Source: Prochlorococcus sp. MIT 0701
GTDB lineage: Bacteria; Cyanobacteriota; Cyanobacteriia; PCC-6307; Cyanobiaceae
Direction of reading: 5' to 3'
DNA length: 64,000 bases
NCBI RefSeq assembly: GCF_000760295.1
Contig: NZ_JNBA01000007.1
Location: 1-64,000, forward strand
The notes under the pieces are model-generated. The model did not search any database. It saw only the letters and a list, made by a program, of their open reading frames with translations, and was not told where the DNA came from. The stretch's first letter is position 1, and each line of letters begins with the position of its first letter. Below are positions 26,148-35,235 of the stretch, one piece after another. The translations under genes and the position numbers were made by a program.

Positions 26148-27165
26148 CTCCTTTGATCAGGGAAAGCGTGGTTTCGATCGTCCAGTAAGCACCAGCACAA
26201 CCGATGGTCCAGGCCGGCATGCGCCGGACCCACAGAGGCCAGCGGATCTGCAGCTGCCGAAACGCACGCTCAAGAGCGAGAACCAACACCACAAAAAGGT
26301 CTTGGCCGATTTCGATCCCCACGTTGAAGAGCAAGAGGGCCAGCAGCAGTTCATGGTGAGGCAATCCCAGCTCCGCCAAACCACGGGCGTAACCGAAGCC
26401 GTGCAGCAATCCGAAACCACAGGCCAGAACCCAGGGATGACGGAGCGTGAAACTGGTTTGGCCACGCATGAAGCGCACCACTTCCGTGCCGATGAACAGG
26501 ATCGACAACGCGATGGCCGCATTCAGGGGAGCTGTAGGCACCTGAACGATGCCGATGGCAGACACCGACAGGGTGATGCTGTTGGCGAGCGTGAACGCGG
26601 TGACCGTTTTCAGCAGCATCCAGCCGTCACGAACGATCATCACGAGACCGAGCAGCAGCAGCAGGTGGTCGACACCCAGCAGGATGTGCTCAATGCCTAG
26701 GCGCAGGTAGGCGACTAGCCCGGATGGCTCAGAATCAACATCAGTACCGAGGATGGTCGTTTGTTTTACCGGCTTGAGCAGATGGGTCTCAGGCCGAACA
26801 GCATCAGCAGGCTGGAAGCGAACCAGCACATCCGTGCCCACTGCTGCAAGACCATCGATGACGATCGGCTTCCCCTTCAGACTGGACGTGCAGCTGAGGC
26901 TGCCGTGATAAATCCAGGCGGACGACTCCAGCTTGCTGTCAAGGTCACCCTGTAGCTGGCAATCCTCTGGAAAACGAGGGGTGATCGGCAAACGTTTGCC
27001 TTGCTGAAGCGGCACTTTCCAGAGAACACTGTATTGGCCAGCGGCGGTCTCGTGCAGGTCTAGATATCCAGGCAGTAACTCATGGGCCGATAGGGTTCGC
27101 GGTAAAACTAACGTCAAAGCGAAGACGACAATCGCCAGCCAAGAGCGCAGCTTGAAACGGCTCAT
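26140..27165 (-). CDS. HupE/UreJ_2 family membrane protein, 341 aa
   Basis: A signal peptide (MSRFKLRSWLAIVVFALTLV) leads into an extracytoplasmic beta-rich domain of about 140 residues. Six membrane spans follow, with LGIEHILLGVDHLLLLLGL and FGLLHGFGYARGLAELGLP, the His-containing motifs of the UreJ_2 subfamily. The exported domain has two Cys pairs that may form disulfides. It overlaps the peptidyl-prolyl isomerase gene upstream and the HupE gene downstream, so all are co-translated. Substrate unknown. Confidence 0.85.
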   Translation of the reverse strand: MSRFKLRSWLAIVVFALTLVLPRTLSAHELLPGYLDLHETAAGQYSVLWKVPLQQGKRLPITPRFPEDCQLQGDLDSKLESSAWIYHGSLSCTSSLKGKPIVIDGLAAVGTDVLVRFQPADAVRPETHLLKPVKQTTILGTDVDSEPSGLVAYLRLGIEHILLGVDHLLLLLGLVMIVRDGWMLLKTVTAFTLANSITLSVSAIGIVQVPTAPLNAAIALSILFIGTEVVRFMRGQTSFTLRHPWVLACGFGLLHGFGYARGLAELGLPHHELLLALLLFNVGIEIGQDLFVVLVLALERAFRQLQIRWPLWVRRMPAWTIGCAGAYWTIETTLSLIKGGV

Positions 27166-28058
27166 GGCTCAGACAGCTCCGGCCGGGTAACCGTGTATTT
27201 ACCGAGTAAACGCTGGTAGAAAACCTCTTGCTGCTTTCGCTTCTGAGCAGCTATCCAGTCGCGCTCAACCTTGGATCGAACCTGATCGAGACTGGGGACA
27301 TCACCAGGCTTCATCTCATCCAATTTCACTAGATGCATGCCATAGGCAGAGGAGATAGGTCCCGCCCATGTGCCGAGCTGTTGCTGCAACAAGACCTCGG
27401 TGAACTCTCCGCCAAACAGCGCAACCAGCTCTGATTTGCGAACGCTCTGCCACTCTGGTTTCAGCATCACCAATTTGTCGCCGACCTCTAAAGCGTTAAC
27501 TCCCGCCTCCGGCTCGTTGAGCCTCTCCAAAAGCAACCGGGCGTCGGACTGGAGGGCATCACGTCGCTGTTCAGGATTTAAAAACACATGGCGAAAGCTG
27601 ACTTGCGTATCGGTGCGGTACTGATCGGCATGCCTGCTCAGATAGACCTGTAAGTCTCCTTCGCTGGGAGTCTTACGGGAGGCCTCTGCGTCGGAGACGA
27701 ATTCCATCTTCTGCCGCAAGCGGCGGCGAACGATCATGTCATCCCGATCCAGACCCAGCGCCATTGCTTCGCGCACATATACCTCCATACGGATGTGGTC
27801 ATTGATCAAACCATCGAGTTCAGCAAAGGTGGGAGGACGCTGCCAAGTGCGCATGAAGGTCTGCACCATGGTGGCCACGCGTGCATCGGAGATGATGATC
27901 GCGCCACCGGAGGCGGCACCCGGTGGCCGCATCAACCCGTGCAACAGGAATAAGGCACCACCCAGGAGGAGAAACTGGATAATCGGCTCCTTCAGGGTTG
28001 TCTTGAACCAACTCGGCAACGCGAGCGAAGATGGTAAGGCTCGTTTCAGGGTCGACAT
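27162..28058 (-). CDS. Membrane-anchored parvulin-type peptidyl-prolyl isomerase
   Basis: A 298-residue protein with one N-terminal membrane anchor (PIIQFLLLGGALFLLHGLM) and a SurA-like helical region (about residues 55-145). The C-terminal parvulin domain (about 145-260) contains FRHVFLN, ELVALFGGEFTEVLLQQQLG and GPISSAYGMHLVKLDEM. It should fold extracytoplasmic proteins, perhaps the UreJ_2 exodomain or the DUF3604 protein encoded beside it. It overlaps the UreJ_2 gene by 4 bp. Confidence 0.88.
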   Translation of the reverse strand: MSTLKRALPSSLALPSWFKTTLKEPIIQFLLLGGALFLLHGLMRPPGAASGGAIIISDARVATMVQTFMRTWQRPPTFAELDGLINDHIRMEVYVREAMALGLDRDDMIVRRRLRQKMEFVSDAEASRKTPSEGDLQVYLSRHADQYRTDTQVSFRHVFLNPEQRRDALQSDARLLLERLNEPEAGVNALEVGDKLVMLKPEWQSVRKSELVALFGGEFTEVLLQQQLGTWAGPISSAYGMHLVKLDEMKPGDVPSLDQVRSKVERDWIAAQKRKQQEVFYQRLLGKYTVTRPELSEP

Positions 28059-28141
28059 TCACACAACAATTATGGGAGAGCCCGCAGCAGTTCCCTCAAT
28101 CCTCGCCTAGGCAATCAAGCTGCGGAGACGTTGTTCGTTGA

Positions 28142-30094
28142 TCAGATTGGGTTGTACCAAATCGGGCTCGTATAGGCGCGCTCTTGAGAGACGTAGCGGA
28201 TATCCTTTGGCATCACCTCAAAGAGGTTGAAGCGCTTGCGGTCGTAAGCCAGCCAACGGGGCGTCGGAATCTCCATCACGCGAACGTAATAGAAAGCCTT
28301 CTGACTGGAATCGAAGTCTGGATCCTTCCAGTAGCCCTTCAGAACAGGATCTCCAATGCTGTTGCTATAAGTAGCCTCCTGAAGATTCACGCTGTTGCCC
28401 ACTACTGGCAACGTGCCATCAGCACCTGGCTTGCGCTTGTCGGCATCTCCCCAAGCAACGTTGTAGACCTTCTCATGAGTCTGCCCGTCGGCTGACAACC
28501 AGCCCTTGACAATTTGGATGCGATCCAGATTGGCGCCCATCGGATCACGCATGGCCTGAATCAGAAAAGCCGGCGCCTTATCCGAAGGTGCATTGCTCAG
28601 ATCACCACCCATGGGCACACCATTGGCATAGCCATTCTTTGCGAAATCAGAGCGGTTCAAATCCCCTTCAGCAAAATCGAAGCCACCAAAGACACGCACC
28701 TGCAAACGGGTGCCGGTGGTTCCATAAACCTCCTTACGAGCCATGGCATCGAACAAAGCCTCACGCGTGTTCTCGTGAGCCCAAACGGCGGCCAAACCGG
28801 AGGCAGCCAGATCCTGCGCAGTCATATCAAGGCTCGGGTCCTTCAATGACTTGATCAGCACATCCTTCCAGCGATTTGGACTGGGCTCCAGGATGTTGGC
28901 CTTGCCAAACCAGTTGTCCTCCTCAGTGGTGGAGAGACCGGTGTGGGAATCAGTGCTACCAACCAATCCGAACTTGAACGGATTGATACCTAATTGGTTG
29001 TCGAGCTGCAACCCGAGCTTTAAAGCAGGACGAGCGTATTCATACGGCAACATCGCATTGGTTTTAGCCTGAGATCCACTCAGATTTCCCTTGTCGTACA
29101 CCTCAAAGGGGGCGAAGTCATCCTCTGGTGATAACAGGGGATGGGCTTCGGCTGTTCCCTTCTCCTGCGTCACCTCATAGAGGGGTTCAAAGCGATTGCG
29201 CTGACGGGCATAGTCGCGATCAATTGGGCTGTCATCCTTCTGATGAAAGGGATCAAACATCATGCCGTTGGAAAGATTGCCGTTATGCGGAATTGCCAAC
29301 ACCTTGCCGCCGGTATTTTTCTCAAAGTTCTGCATATAAGCCCAAAGATCTTCCACGTCATCGGAATCAAACGCCGAAAAGGGAAGAACCTTCTCGGCCT
29401 TCGTCTTGTCATCGCGGAAGACGACAACCCTATGTAGGTTGTTTCCGCCTGGTTGACTCGTCCACTCGTAGCCAATAAAAGCAGTGAACTTGCCAGGGTC
29501 GTTGTACTTTTCCGCCAATGTGGTGATTGTGTTCCAGGCAGAGCGTTTCATCGACTCACTTTTGATCTCAGCTTTATCGCCACCCTCTCCAAGCGTATTC
29601 AGTATGAGTAGATAGGCCTCATAACCCTTGCCAGCCTTGACAAGATCGTAAAGCTGTTTGCCGAAAGGATCATTGAGTAAACCTGGGTCTGACTGACCGA
29701 TCATGTCTTGCAAGCCCATGTTCTCAGCGTGGTCAGCAATCACGACGAAGTCGTATGGGCGTTTGAGCTTGGCCTGCAAACCTGTATTACTGGTGACCTG
29801 CTGACCAAGCACAAATCGGTAGGCATCCTCTGGGCCAACTGTGGTTCCAACCATGCCGGCATCAGCGGAATAGGCCGTATGTAGATGGGTATCACCGAAG
29901 TAGGCGCGCGTAGGGATGGAACCAATAGCAGCCTTAGCGATCTCAACCTTGCTGGCAGACGTTGACGGCGCCTCACGCTTTGAGAGTGCTCCCAGCACAG
30001 GCAACAACAGCAAAGCGCCGACAAAAGAAAGCACACGGCCCCTTGAAAAGCGCTGAGAAGGTTGTTTGCTGAAGAGCACTGCCGTTACCGTCAC
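28142..30094 (-). CDS. DUF3604 protein, PHP-like metal-dependent hydrolase
   Basis: A 650-residue protein with an N-terminal membrane/signal segment (residues 17-40). The DUF3604 domain has PHP-like metal motifs YFGDTHLHTAYSADAGM (HxH), YDFVVIADHAENMG, IPHNGNLSNG and GSTDSHTGL, all His/Asp sites expected to bind divalent metals. Such proteins are annotated as exported, of unknown substrate. It is the first gene of the operon DUF3604-parvulin-UreJ_2-HupE-HupE-like, and an 83-bp gap separates it from the isomerase gene. Together this suggests a metal-linked envelope function. Confidence 0.88.
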   Translation of the reverse strand: MTVTAVLFSKQPSQRFSRGRVLSFVGALLLLPVLGALSKREAPSTSASKVEIAKAAIGSIPTRAYFGDTHLHTAYSADAGMVGTTVGPEDAYRFVLGQQVTSNTGLQAKLKRPYDFVVIADHAENMGLQDMIGQSDPGLLNDPFGKQLYDLVKAGKGYEAYLLILNTLGEGGDKAEIKSESMKRSAWNTITTLAEKYNDPGKFTAFIGYEWTSQPGGNNLHRVVVFRDDKTKAEKVLPFSAFDSDDVEDLWAYMQNFEKNTGGKVLAIPHNGNLSNGMMFDPFHQKDDSPIDRDYARQRNRFEPLYEVTQEKGTAEAHPLLSPEDDFAPFEVYDKGNLSGSQAKTNAMLPYEYARPALKLGLQLDNQLGINPFKFGLVGSTDSHTGLSTTEEDNWFGKANILEPSPNRWKDVLIKSLKDPSLDMTAQDLAASGLAAVWAHENTREALFDAMARKEVYGTTGTRLQVRVFGGFDFAEGDLNRSDFAKNGYANGVPMGGDLSNAPSDKAPAFLIQAMRDPMGANLDRIQIVKGWLSADGQTHEKVYNVAWGDADKRKPGADGTLPVVGNSVNLQEATYSNSIGDPVLKGYWKDPDFDSSQKAFYYVRVMEIPTPRWLAYDRKRFNLFEVMPKDIRYVSQERAYTSPIWYNPI

Positions 30095-30420
30095 AACTAA
30101 GGATGGAACCTAGCGTTTATCTCTCGTCCTGTAAAAGTTAAAAATGCTGCAAAAGCTTTGAAAGCTGTCAAAATTTTCTTCGTCCTAAGTCATGGTCAGC
30201 TGGATCAGTTCATTGCTTTGGCGGTCAAGGGATCGATGAAAAAAAAGATCACAGCGGCCTGATCGATCGGCAATCGCTCCAACTCAATCACCTTGAAGAG
30301 CTGCAGTGATCTAGTTGAACTTTTTAAGACCGCTAAACAGCAATCAAGGTGAATCAATCGATAACCCATCCCATCTGTTGTGATTCAGCCTGAAGGTCTG
30401 ACCGGATTTCTCCATCAAAC
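30095..30420. other. Divergent intergenic region
   Basis: About 326 bp between two divergent genes. It presumably holds promoters for the DUF3604 operon and the dehydrogenase. I saw no distinct operator or RNA gene. Confidence 0.4.
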
Positions 30421-31326
30421 ATGACCCAATCTGAACTGGCGCCACCGGCACGAATCGGCGTGATAGGCCTTGGTGCACTCGGACTGCCGATGGCCATCAA
30501 CCTGCGTAAGGCCGGCTATAGCCTGCAGGTGCACACTCGCAGTCGCCGAGCAGAGGCAGATCCAAGCCTGCAGGGAGCGAGACGCTGCGACTCTCCAGCC
30601 ACCACAGCCATTGACGTGGAAGCGTTATTGATCTGTGTCAGCGATGGTGCTGCTGTGGAGGATGTGATCTTCGGTGGCAAGGGAGCTGCCAGGTGGCTGG
30701 CATCAGGTGCCACGGTGGTCGACTGCTCGACGATCGCCCCAGCAACGTCGAGCACCCTTGCTGAGCGACTTGCTCAGCAAGGGGTGACCTATCTGGATGC
30801 ACCGGTAACCGGAGGCACCGAAGGGGCTAGAGCAGGAACTCTGACCGTTCTAGTGGGTGGCAACACACAAGCTCTGGCAAGGGTGCAGCCACTGCTGGAA
30901 GTGATCGGTGAGCGCATTCATCACTTCGGTCCGGTGGGACGGGGCCAGCAGGTGAAGGCGCTCAACCAAGTGCTGGTGGCCGGCAGCTATGCCGCGTTAG
31001 CAGAAGCAATCGCGCTAGGGCAGCAGCTGGGCCTACCGATGCAGACGGTGATTACAGCGTTACAGCATGGTGCCGCAGGCTCATGGGCCCTTAAGCACCG
31101 ATCAACAGCGATGCTGGAAGATCATTATCCGCTTGGCTTCAAGCTGGCTTTGCATCACAAGGATCTCGGCATTGCCCTGGAAACGGCAGAACGCGTGGGA
31201 CTACAACTGCCAATCACAAGCAAAGTGAAATCCATGGAGGAAAACCTGATTGAACTTGGCCATAGCGAGGAAGATGTATCAGTGCTGAGGCGGTGGTTTG
31301 ATCAGCAACAGGCAGAATCTCAGTAA
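30421..31326 (+). CDS. 3-hydroxyisobutyrate dehydrogenase family oxidoreductase
   Basis: A 301-residue NAD(P)-dependent beta-hydroxyacid dehydrogenase (MmsB/GarR/Glyr family). The N-terminal Rossmann motif is IGVIGLGALGLPMAINLRKA; then VVDCSTIAPAT, the substrate-binding YLDAPVTGGTEGARAGTLTV, and the catalytic Lys region GRGQQVKALNQVLVAGSYAA. The family reduces or oxidises small hydroxy acids or succinic semialdehyde/glyoxylate. The exact substrate cannot be told from the sequence. Confidence 0.93.
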   Translation: MTQSELAPPARIGVIGLGALGLPMAINLRKAGYSLQVHTRSRRAEADPSLQGARRCDSPATTAIDVEALLICVSDGAAVEDVIFGGKGAARWLASGATVVDCSTIAPATSSTLAERLAQQGVTYLDAPVTGGTEGARAGTLTVLVGGNTQALARVQPLLEVIGERIHHFGPVGRGQQVKALNQVLVAGSYAALAEAIALGQQLGLPMQTVITALQHGAAGSWALKHRSTAMLEDHYPLGFKLALHHKDLGIALETAERVGLQLPITSKVKSMEENLIELGHSEEDVSVLRRWFDQQQAESQ

Positions 31327-31640
31327 TTCTGATCTAGCCTTCGATAGGCTGAACAAGTTGTTGGTACAACTTTAATTGAAAGCTAGTATTTCATTCAAAT
31401 AAAAGCCAATATATTCAGTCCGAATGCTTATTCATGGCCTACTATTGCACCAACTTTAACTGATATGTTTAGAAGGGATTAGCCATGAAATCGGCAATAT
31501 TTGATTGAGCGGCTAGGCTACATAAATCAATTCAATGCAACGACTTAAGATACACAACGCGCACCTAAAAACTCACTTCCCACCATGGCGAACAATGACA
31601 GCCTGCATCACCAATCAAGTTGTCCACGGCTTTGAGTCTG
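31327..31640. other. Intergenic region, AT-rich
   Basis: About 314 bp with no supported feature. It presumably contains the promoter of the following two-gene unit. Confidence 0.4.
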
Positions 31641-32642
31641 ATGCCGACTCCGTTGTTGTATAGCTTCCGTCGCTGCCCTTATGCAATGAGAGCCCGATGG
31701 GCTCTTTTGGTTTCTGGTTTATTGGTGAACTTGCGAGAAGTGGCTCTAAAAAATAAGCCGCCAGAGCTGCTGCAGGCTTCTCAAAAAGGAACCGTGCCAG
31801 TGCTGATGACTGCAGATGGGACAGTGATTGATGAAAGCATGGATATCATGCACTGGGCTCTTCAGCAAGCTGATCCCTTCGATGGGCTGCGAAGTGGAAA
31901 AGCCGAAGAACAAAAAACAATCCAGCAGCTTATTAAACAGAATGATGGCCCTTTTAAATATCATTTAGATCGTTTTAAATATGCCTGCAGGTTCAAAGGA
32001 GAGGATGCCGAAGAACATCGCAACATGGCTAGAGACATTCTTTTGGAATGGAATGCGCGACTAGCACAACAAGAATCAAGTGATTACTATGCTTGCTTTA
32101 TTGGAGAATCTCAGAGTTTGGCAGACTGGGCTCTATGGCCTTTTGTGCGTCAATATCGTCTCGCTGATCCATCAAGCTTTGATTGCGATCAAGATCTTCA
32201 AGCCATCAAAAGATGGTTGCAAGCCTTTCTGCAACATCCACTGTTTGCAAGATTGATGACACCAGTCAAACCTTGGTTGCCAGAACATCAACCTCAGACT
32301 TTCCCTGCTGATTCAAGTTTAGTTAAAACAGATCAACCATTGTTTCATCTGGCTTTGATTGAAGACTGGCAAGACGCATGCAATCAAGGGGTTTATCAAT
32401 TCTCTACTCGCGGATTAAAACTCAAAGAGATTGGATTCATCCATTTGAGCTATCAGCATCAACTTGAGTCTACTTATCATCAATTTTATCGTGATCGAGG
32501 CCAGGTGCTTAGCTTGAAATTAAACCCAGAGCAACTGACAATGCCGCTTCGAGCCGAACCCTCATCAGCAGGGGAGCTGTTCCCTCATCTTTTTGGAGTC
32601 CTGCCTTTGAGCGCTGTAGACCTTGTGGAAACTTATCCATGA
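31641..32642 (+). CDS. Glutathione S-transferase-like protein fused to a DUF952 domain
   Basis: A 333-residue protein. Residues 1-200 are GST-like: a thioredoxin-fold N-terminus with PTPLLYSFRRCPYAMRARWA (a Cys in place of the usual catalytic Ser/Tyr), then KGTVPVLMTADGTVIDES (cis-Pro) and a helical C-terminal part. Residues about 228-333 match DUF952 (FHLALIEDWQDACNQGVY, GFIHLSYQHQLESTYHQFY, GELFPHLFGVLPLSAV). The ATG at 31641 is chosen over an upstream TTG. It overlaps the next gene by 4 bp. Fusion implies that the two domains act on a common substrate, which is unknown. Confidence 0.85.
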   Translation: MPTPLLYSFRRCPYAMRARWALLVSGLLVNLREVALKNKPPELLQASQKGTVPVLMTADGTVIDESMDIMHWALQQADPFDGLRSGKAEEQKTIQQLIKQNDGPFKYHLDRFKYACRFKGEDAEEHRNMARDILLEWNARLAQQESSDYYACFIGESQSLADWALWPFVRQYRLADPSSFDCDQDLQAIKRWLQAFLQHPLFARLMTPVKPWLPEHQPQTFPADSSLVKTDQPLFHLALIEDWQDACNQGVYQFSTRGLKLKEIGFIHLSYQHQLESTYHQFYRDRGQVLSLKLNPEQLTMPLRAEPSSAGELFPHLFGVLPLSAVDLVETYP

Positions 32643-33283
32643 ATGAACGCGTTGATGCCTATCAAGATCGTCTTCACTTTGCAGCAACAGAGAGGAACCG
32701 TGATGCAATTGCTGCTGTTCTGAGCAAGGCGCTGCCGAGTGATGGCAGAGTGTTGGAACTTGCAAGTGGCAGTGGCGAACATGCCGTTGCTTTTCAAAAA
32801 TTGTTCCCAAAGCTCATTTGGCACTGCAGCGATATTGATCCAATGCATCTTCGCAGCATCAATGCTTGGATCCATTTTGAGCAGCTTGAACAGATCATGC
32901 CTCCACCCCTCAAGATCGATGTCAACGCGCGCCCCTGGGAATTGCCTGATGGACTAACTGATCATCTCTGCGGGGTTATTTGCATCAATATGATTCACAT
33001 CTCTCCTTGGAATTGTTGTGAATCTTTGGTCCAAGAAGCTGCTCAATTGCTGGGCGATTCTGCACCACTGATTCTCTATGGGCCATACAAGCGTAATGGT
33101 CTTCACACGAGTGAAAGTAATGCCAGGTTTGATGATTATCTGCGCATGCAAGATCCAAGTTGGGGAGTGCGTGAACTTGAAGATGTAGAACATCTTGGTG
33201 TCAGTTCAGGCCTCTTGTTGAATGATGTGATTGAAATGCCTGCCAACAACCTCTCCTTGATCTTCACGCCTAGGCAATCATGA
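32639..33283 (+). CDS. DUF938 SAM-dependent methyltransferase-like protein
   Basis: A 214-residue class I methyltransferase fold. The SAM-binding loop is VLELASGSGEHAVAFQKLFP, followed by WHCSDIDPMHLRSI (acidic residue binding the ribose). A typical DUF938 C-terminus follows with CINMIHISPW and LILYGPYKRNGLHTSESNA. Substrate unknown. The overlapping ATGA start makes it translationally coupled to the GST-DUF952 gene. Confidence 0.9.
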   Translation: MNERVDAYQDRLHFAATERNRDAIAAVLSKALPSDGRVLELASGSGEHAVAFQKLFPKLIWHCSDIDPMHLRSINAWIHFEQLEQIMPPPLKIDVNARPWELPDGLTDHLCGVICINMIHISPWNCCESLVQEAAQLLGDSAPLILYGPYKRNGLHTSESNARFDDYLRMQDPSWGVRELEDVEHLGVSSGLLLNDVIEMPANNLSLIFTPRQS

Positions 33284-33355
33284 CTTGATCACGCGAATCA
33301 AGACATCCCATCCCTACCGCTGACGGCAACGAAGAAGACTTAAGCCAACCAAAAC

Positions 33356-34099
33356 TCAAGGGATCAGTTCGTCTTCATTGCTGACCACCCGCACACGCTT
33401 GGTCACTGTGATCACACCATCAGGATGCACCAACATCGCTGCCCATGTTTGGCTGCCGGGCGTGAACGGGGCCTGCACCGATTTAAAGATGCCACCACCA
33501 TGCATCGGTGCCAGCTGGATATCAGGCGTGCTTTGAAGACTGACCTGTGCAGGCGTAAGCGCAATCAAGCCACCGGCAACCATCGCATGCCCCAAGGGCT
33601 GATCAAAGATCACGTCAACGTCGTAACGACTACCTGTGAGCACAGCATCAGGAATCAACAGGCTGATCGGCAAGGGTTTGCTGGCGCTACGCAGGATCGA
33701 CTGCTCGCTGATCACTTCTTCACCAGTGATCAGTTTGCCTTCAGTGAGCAATGCCAAGCGTTGGTTGGCCTCAAGGGCATAGCTAAGGCTTTCCGCTTCA
33801 CGACGACCACGCACTTCAACTTCAAAGGTCGGCTGTCCATCCTTTAAAGGTTCGGCTGGACGAACAGACCAACGGGCATCAGGAAACTTGGCAGAGAAAA
33901 TGCGCAAACGACTTTCCAGATTAGATGCATATTCGTCTGCGAGCAGACCACTGAGGGCTTCACCTCCAGGTGTATTGAGAGCCTGTTGTAAGCGGGTGCT
34001 GAGAGGCACAGCATCTGCAGCCCTGCCAATCAATGGCATCAACGCTGAACACAATGCCAGCAGACTGGAGGCCAAAGCAACTGGCTTGAGATGACGCAC
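33356..34099 (-). CDS. Exported hypothetical protein, 247 aa
   Basis: A typical signal peptide (MRHLKPVALASSLLALCSAL, cleaved about residue 28) is followed by an alpha-beta domain and then a beta-rich domain. I see no catalytic motif, and it reads like a conserved periplasmic protein of picocyanobacteria. It is convergent to the methyltransferase and divergent from murG with 59 bp between starts. Family name unknown to me. Confidence 0.65.
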   Translation of the reverse strand: MRHLKPVALASSLLALCSALMPLIGRAADAVPLSTRLQQALNTPGGEALSGLLADEYASNLESRLRIFSAKFPDARWSVRPAEPLKDGQPTFEVEVRGRREAESLSYALEANQRLALLTEGKLITGEEVISEQSILRSASKPLPISLLIPDAVLTGSRYDVDVIFDQPLGHAMVAGGLIALTPAQVSLQSTPDIQLAPMHGGGIFKSVQAPFTPGSQTWAAMLVHPDGVITVTKRVRVVSNEDELIP

Positions 34100-34158
34100 T
34101 GGAGGCTTGAGGGCACTGCCGATAAGTTAGGCCGCACCTTCATGCTCTGCCCACTGCC

Positions 34159-35235
34159 ATGCCCAGGCTTCTGATTGCTGCAAGCGGCACCGGTGGCCAT
34201 CTTTTTCCAGCACTGGCTGTTGCCGAAGCCTTGCCCGCCTCCTGGAGCGTGTGCTGGCTGGGAGTACCAGATCGCCTCGAAACCCAATTGGTGCCAGAAC
34301 GCTATGGGCTGACCACTGTGCGCGCCGGTGGTCTACAAGGTCGCGGCCTGCGCAAGCTGGTGCAGTTGCTGCAATTACTCGCTGCCACTGGCAGGGTGCG
34401 AAAGCTACTGCAAAAGCAAGGCATCCAGACTGTTTTCACCACTGGGGGCTACATCGCTGCGCCGGCAATCTTGGCGGCTCGCTGGTGCGGCATCCCTGTG
34501 GTGCTGCACGAATCCAATGCCATCCCCGGACGAGTGACGCGCTTATTGGGCCGCTTCTGCCAGGTCGTGGCTGTAGGCCTCCCTGTTGCTGCCGAGCGCA
34601 TCCCAGGCAGCAGAGTTGTGGTCACAGGAACACCTGTGCGCTCGACATTCCTTTCGCCACAGGCCTTGCCGCGTTGGGTTCCTTGCGGTGATGGCCCATT
34701 GCTGGTGGTGATTGGTGGTAGTCAAGGGGCCGTCGGACTCAACCGCATGGTGCGAGGCGCATTGCCATCGTTGCTGGAGGCCGGTTGTCGCGTGGTGCAT
34801 CTCACCGGCAACAACGATCCAGAGGTAGGAGAACTCGATCACGCCAACCTGGTGGAACAACCCTTCAGTGATGAGATCCCTGGCTTATTGCAACATGCCG
34901 ATCTGGTGATTAGCCGTGCTGGCGCTGGCAGCTTGAGTGAACTAGCCGTTTGCAACACACCAGCGATTTTGGTGCCCTTCCCCCAAGCGGCAGACCAGCA
35001 TCAAGAGGCCAACGCAGCCTGCGCCGCTGCGCTTGGGGCTGCCGTGATCGTGCATCAACATGCAGCCGAACATCAGGCTCTTGGTCATGCTCTGCAGCAT
35101 TTACTGGGCTCTCGCCTACGCGGAATCAATCGAGAAGAGGATCCATTGCTGAAGATGAGGCAAGGCATGCAACGACTGGCCGTGCGGGATGCTGATCAGC
35201 AATTAAGACATCGACTTGAAGATGTCATCCCCTAA
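34159..35235 (+). CDS. murG: MurG, UDP-GlcNAc:lipid I N-acetylglucosaminyltransferase
   Basis: A 358-residue GT28 glycosyltransferase that converts lipid I to lipid II in peptidoglycan synthesis at the inner face of the membrane. Signatures are the G-loop [33 protein letters not shown], the second G-loop [28 protein letters not shown] and [14 protein letters not shown] (UDP-GlcNAc site). The ATG at 34159 is directly followed by the first motif. It overlaps the convergent aminotransferase gene by 4 bp. Confidence 0.97.
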   Translation: MPRLLIAASGTGGHLFPALAVAEALPASWSVCWLGVPDRLETQLVPERYGLTTVRAGGLQGRGLRKLVQLLQLLAATGRVRKLLQKQGIQTVFTTGGYIAAPAILAARWCGIPVVLHESNAIPGRVTRLLGRFCQVVAVGLPVAAERIPGSRVVVTGTPVRSTFLSPQALPRWVPCGDGPLLVVIGGSQGAVGLNRMVRGALPSLLEAGCRVVHLTGNNDPEVGELDHANLVEQPFSDEIPGLLQHADLVISRAGAGSLSELAVCNTPAILVPFPQAADQHQEANAACAAALGAAVIVHQHAAEHQALGHALQHLLGSRLRGINREEDPLLKMRQGMQRLAVRDADQQLRHRLEDVIP

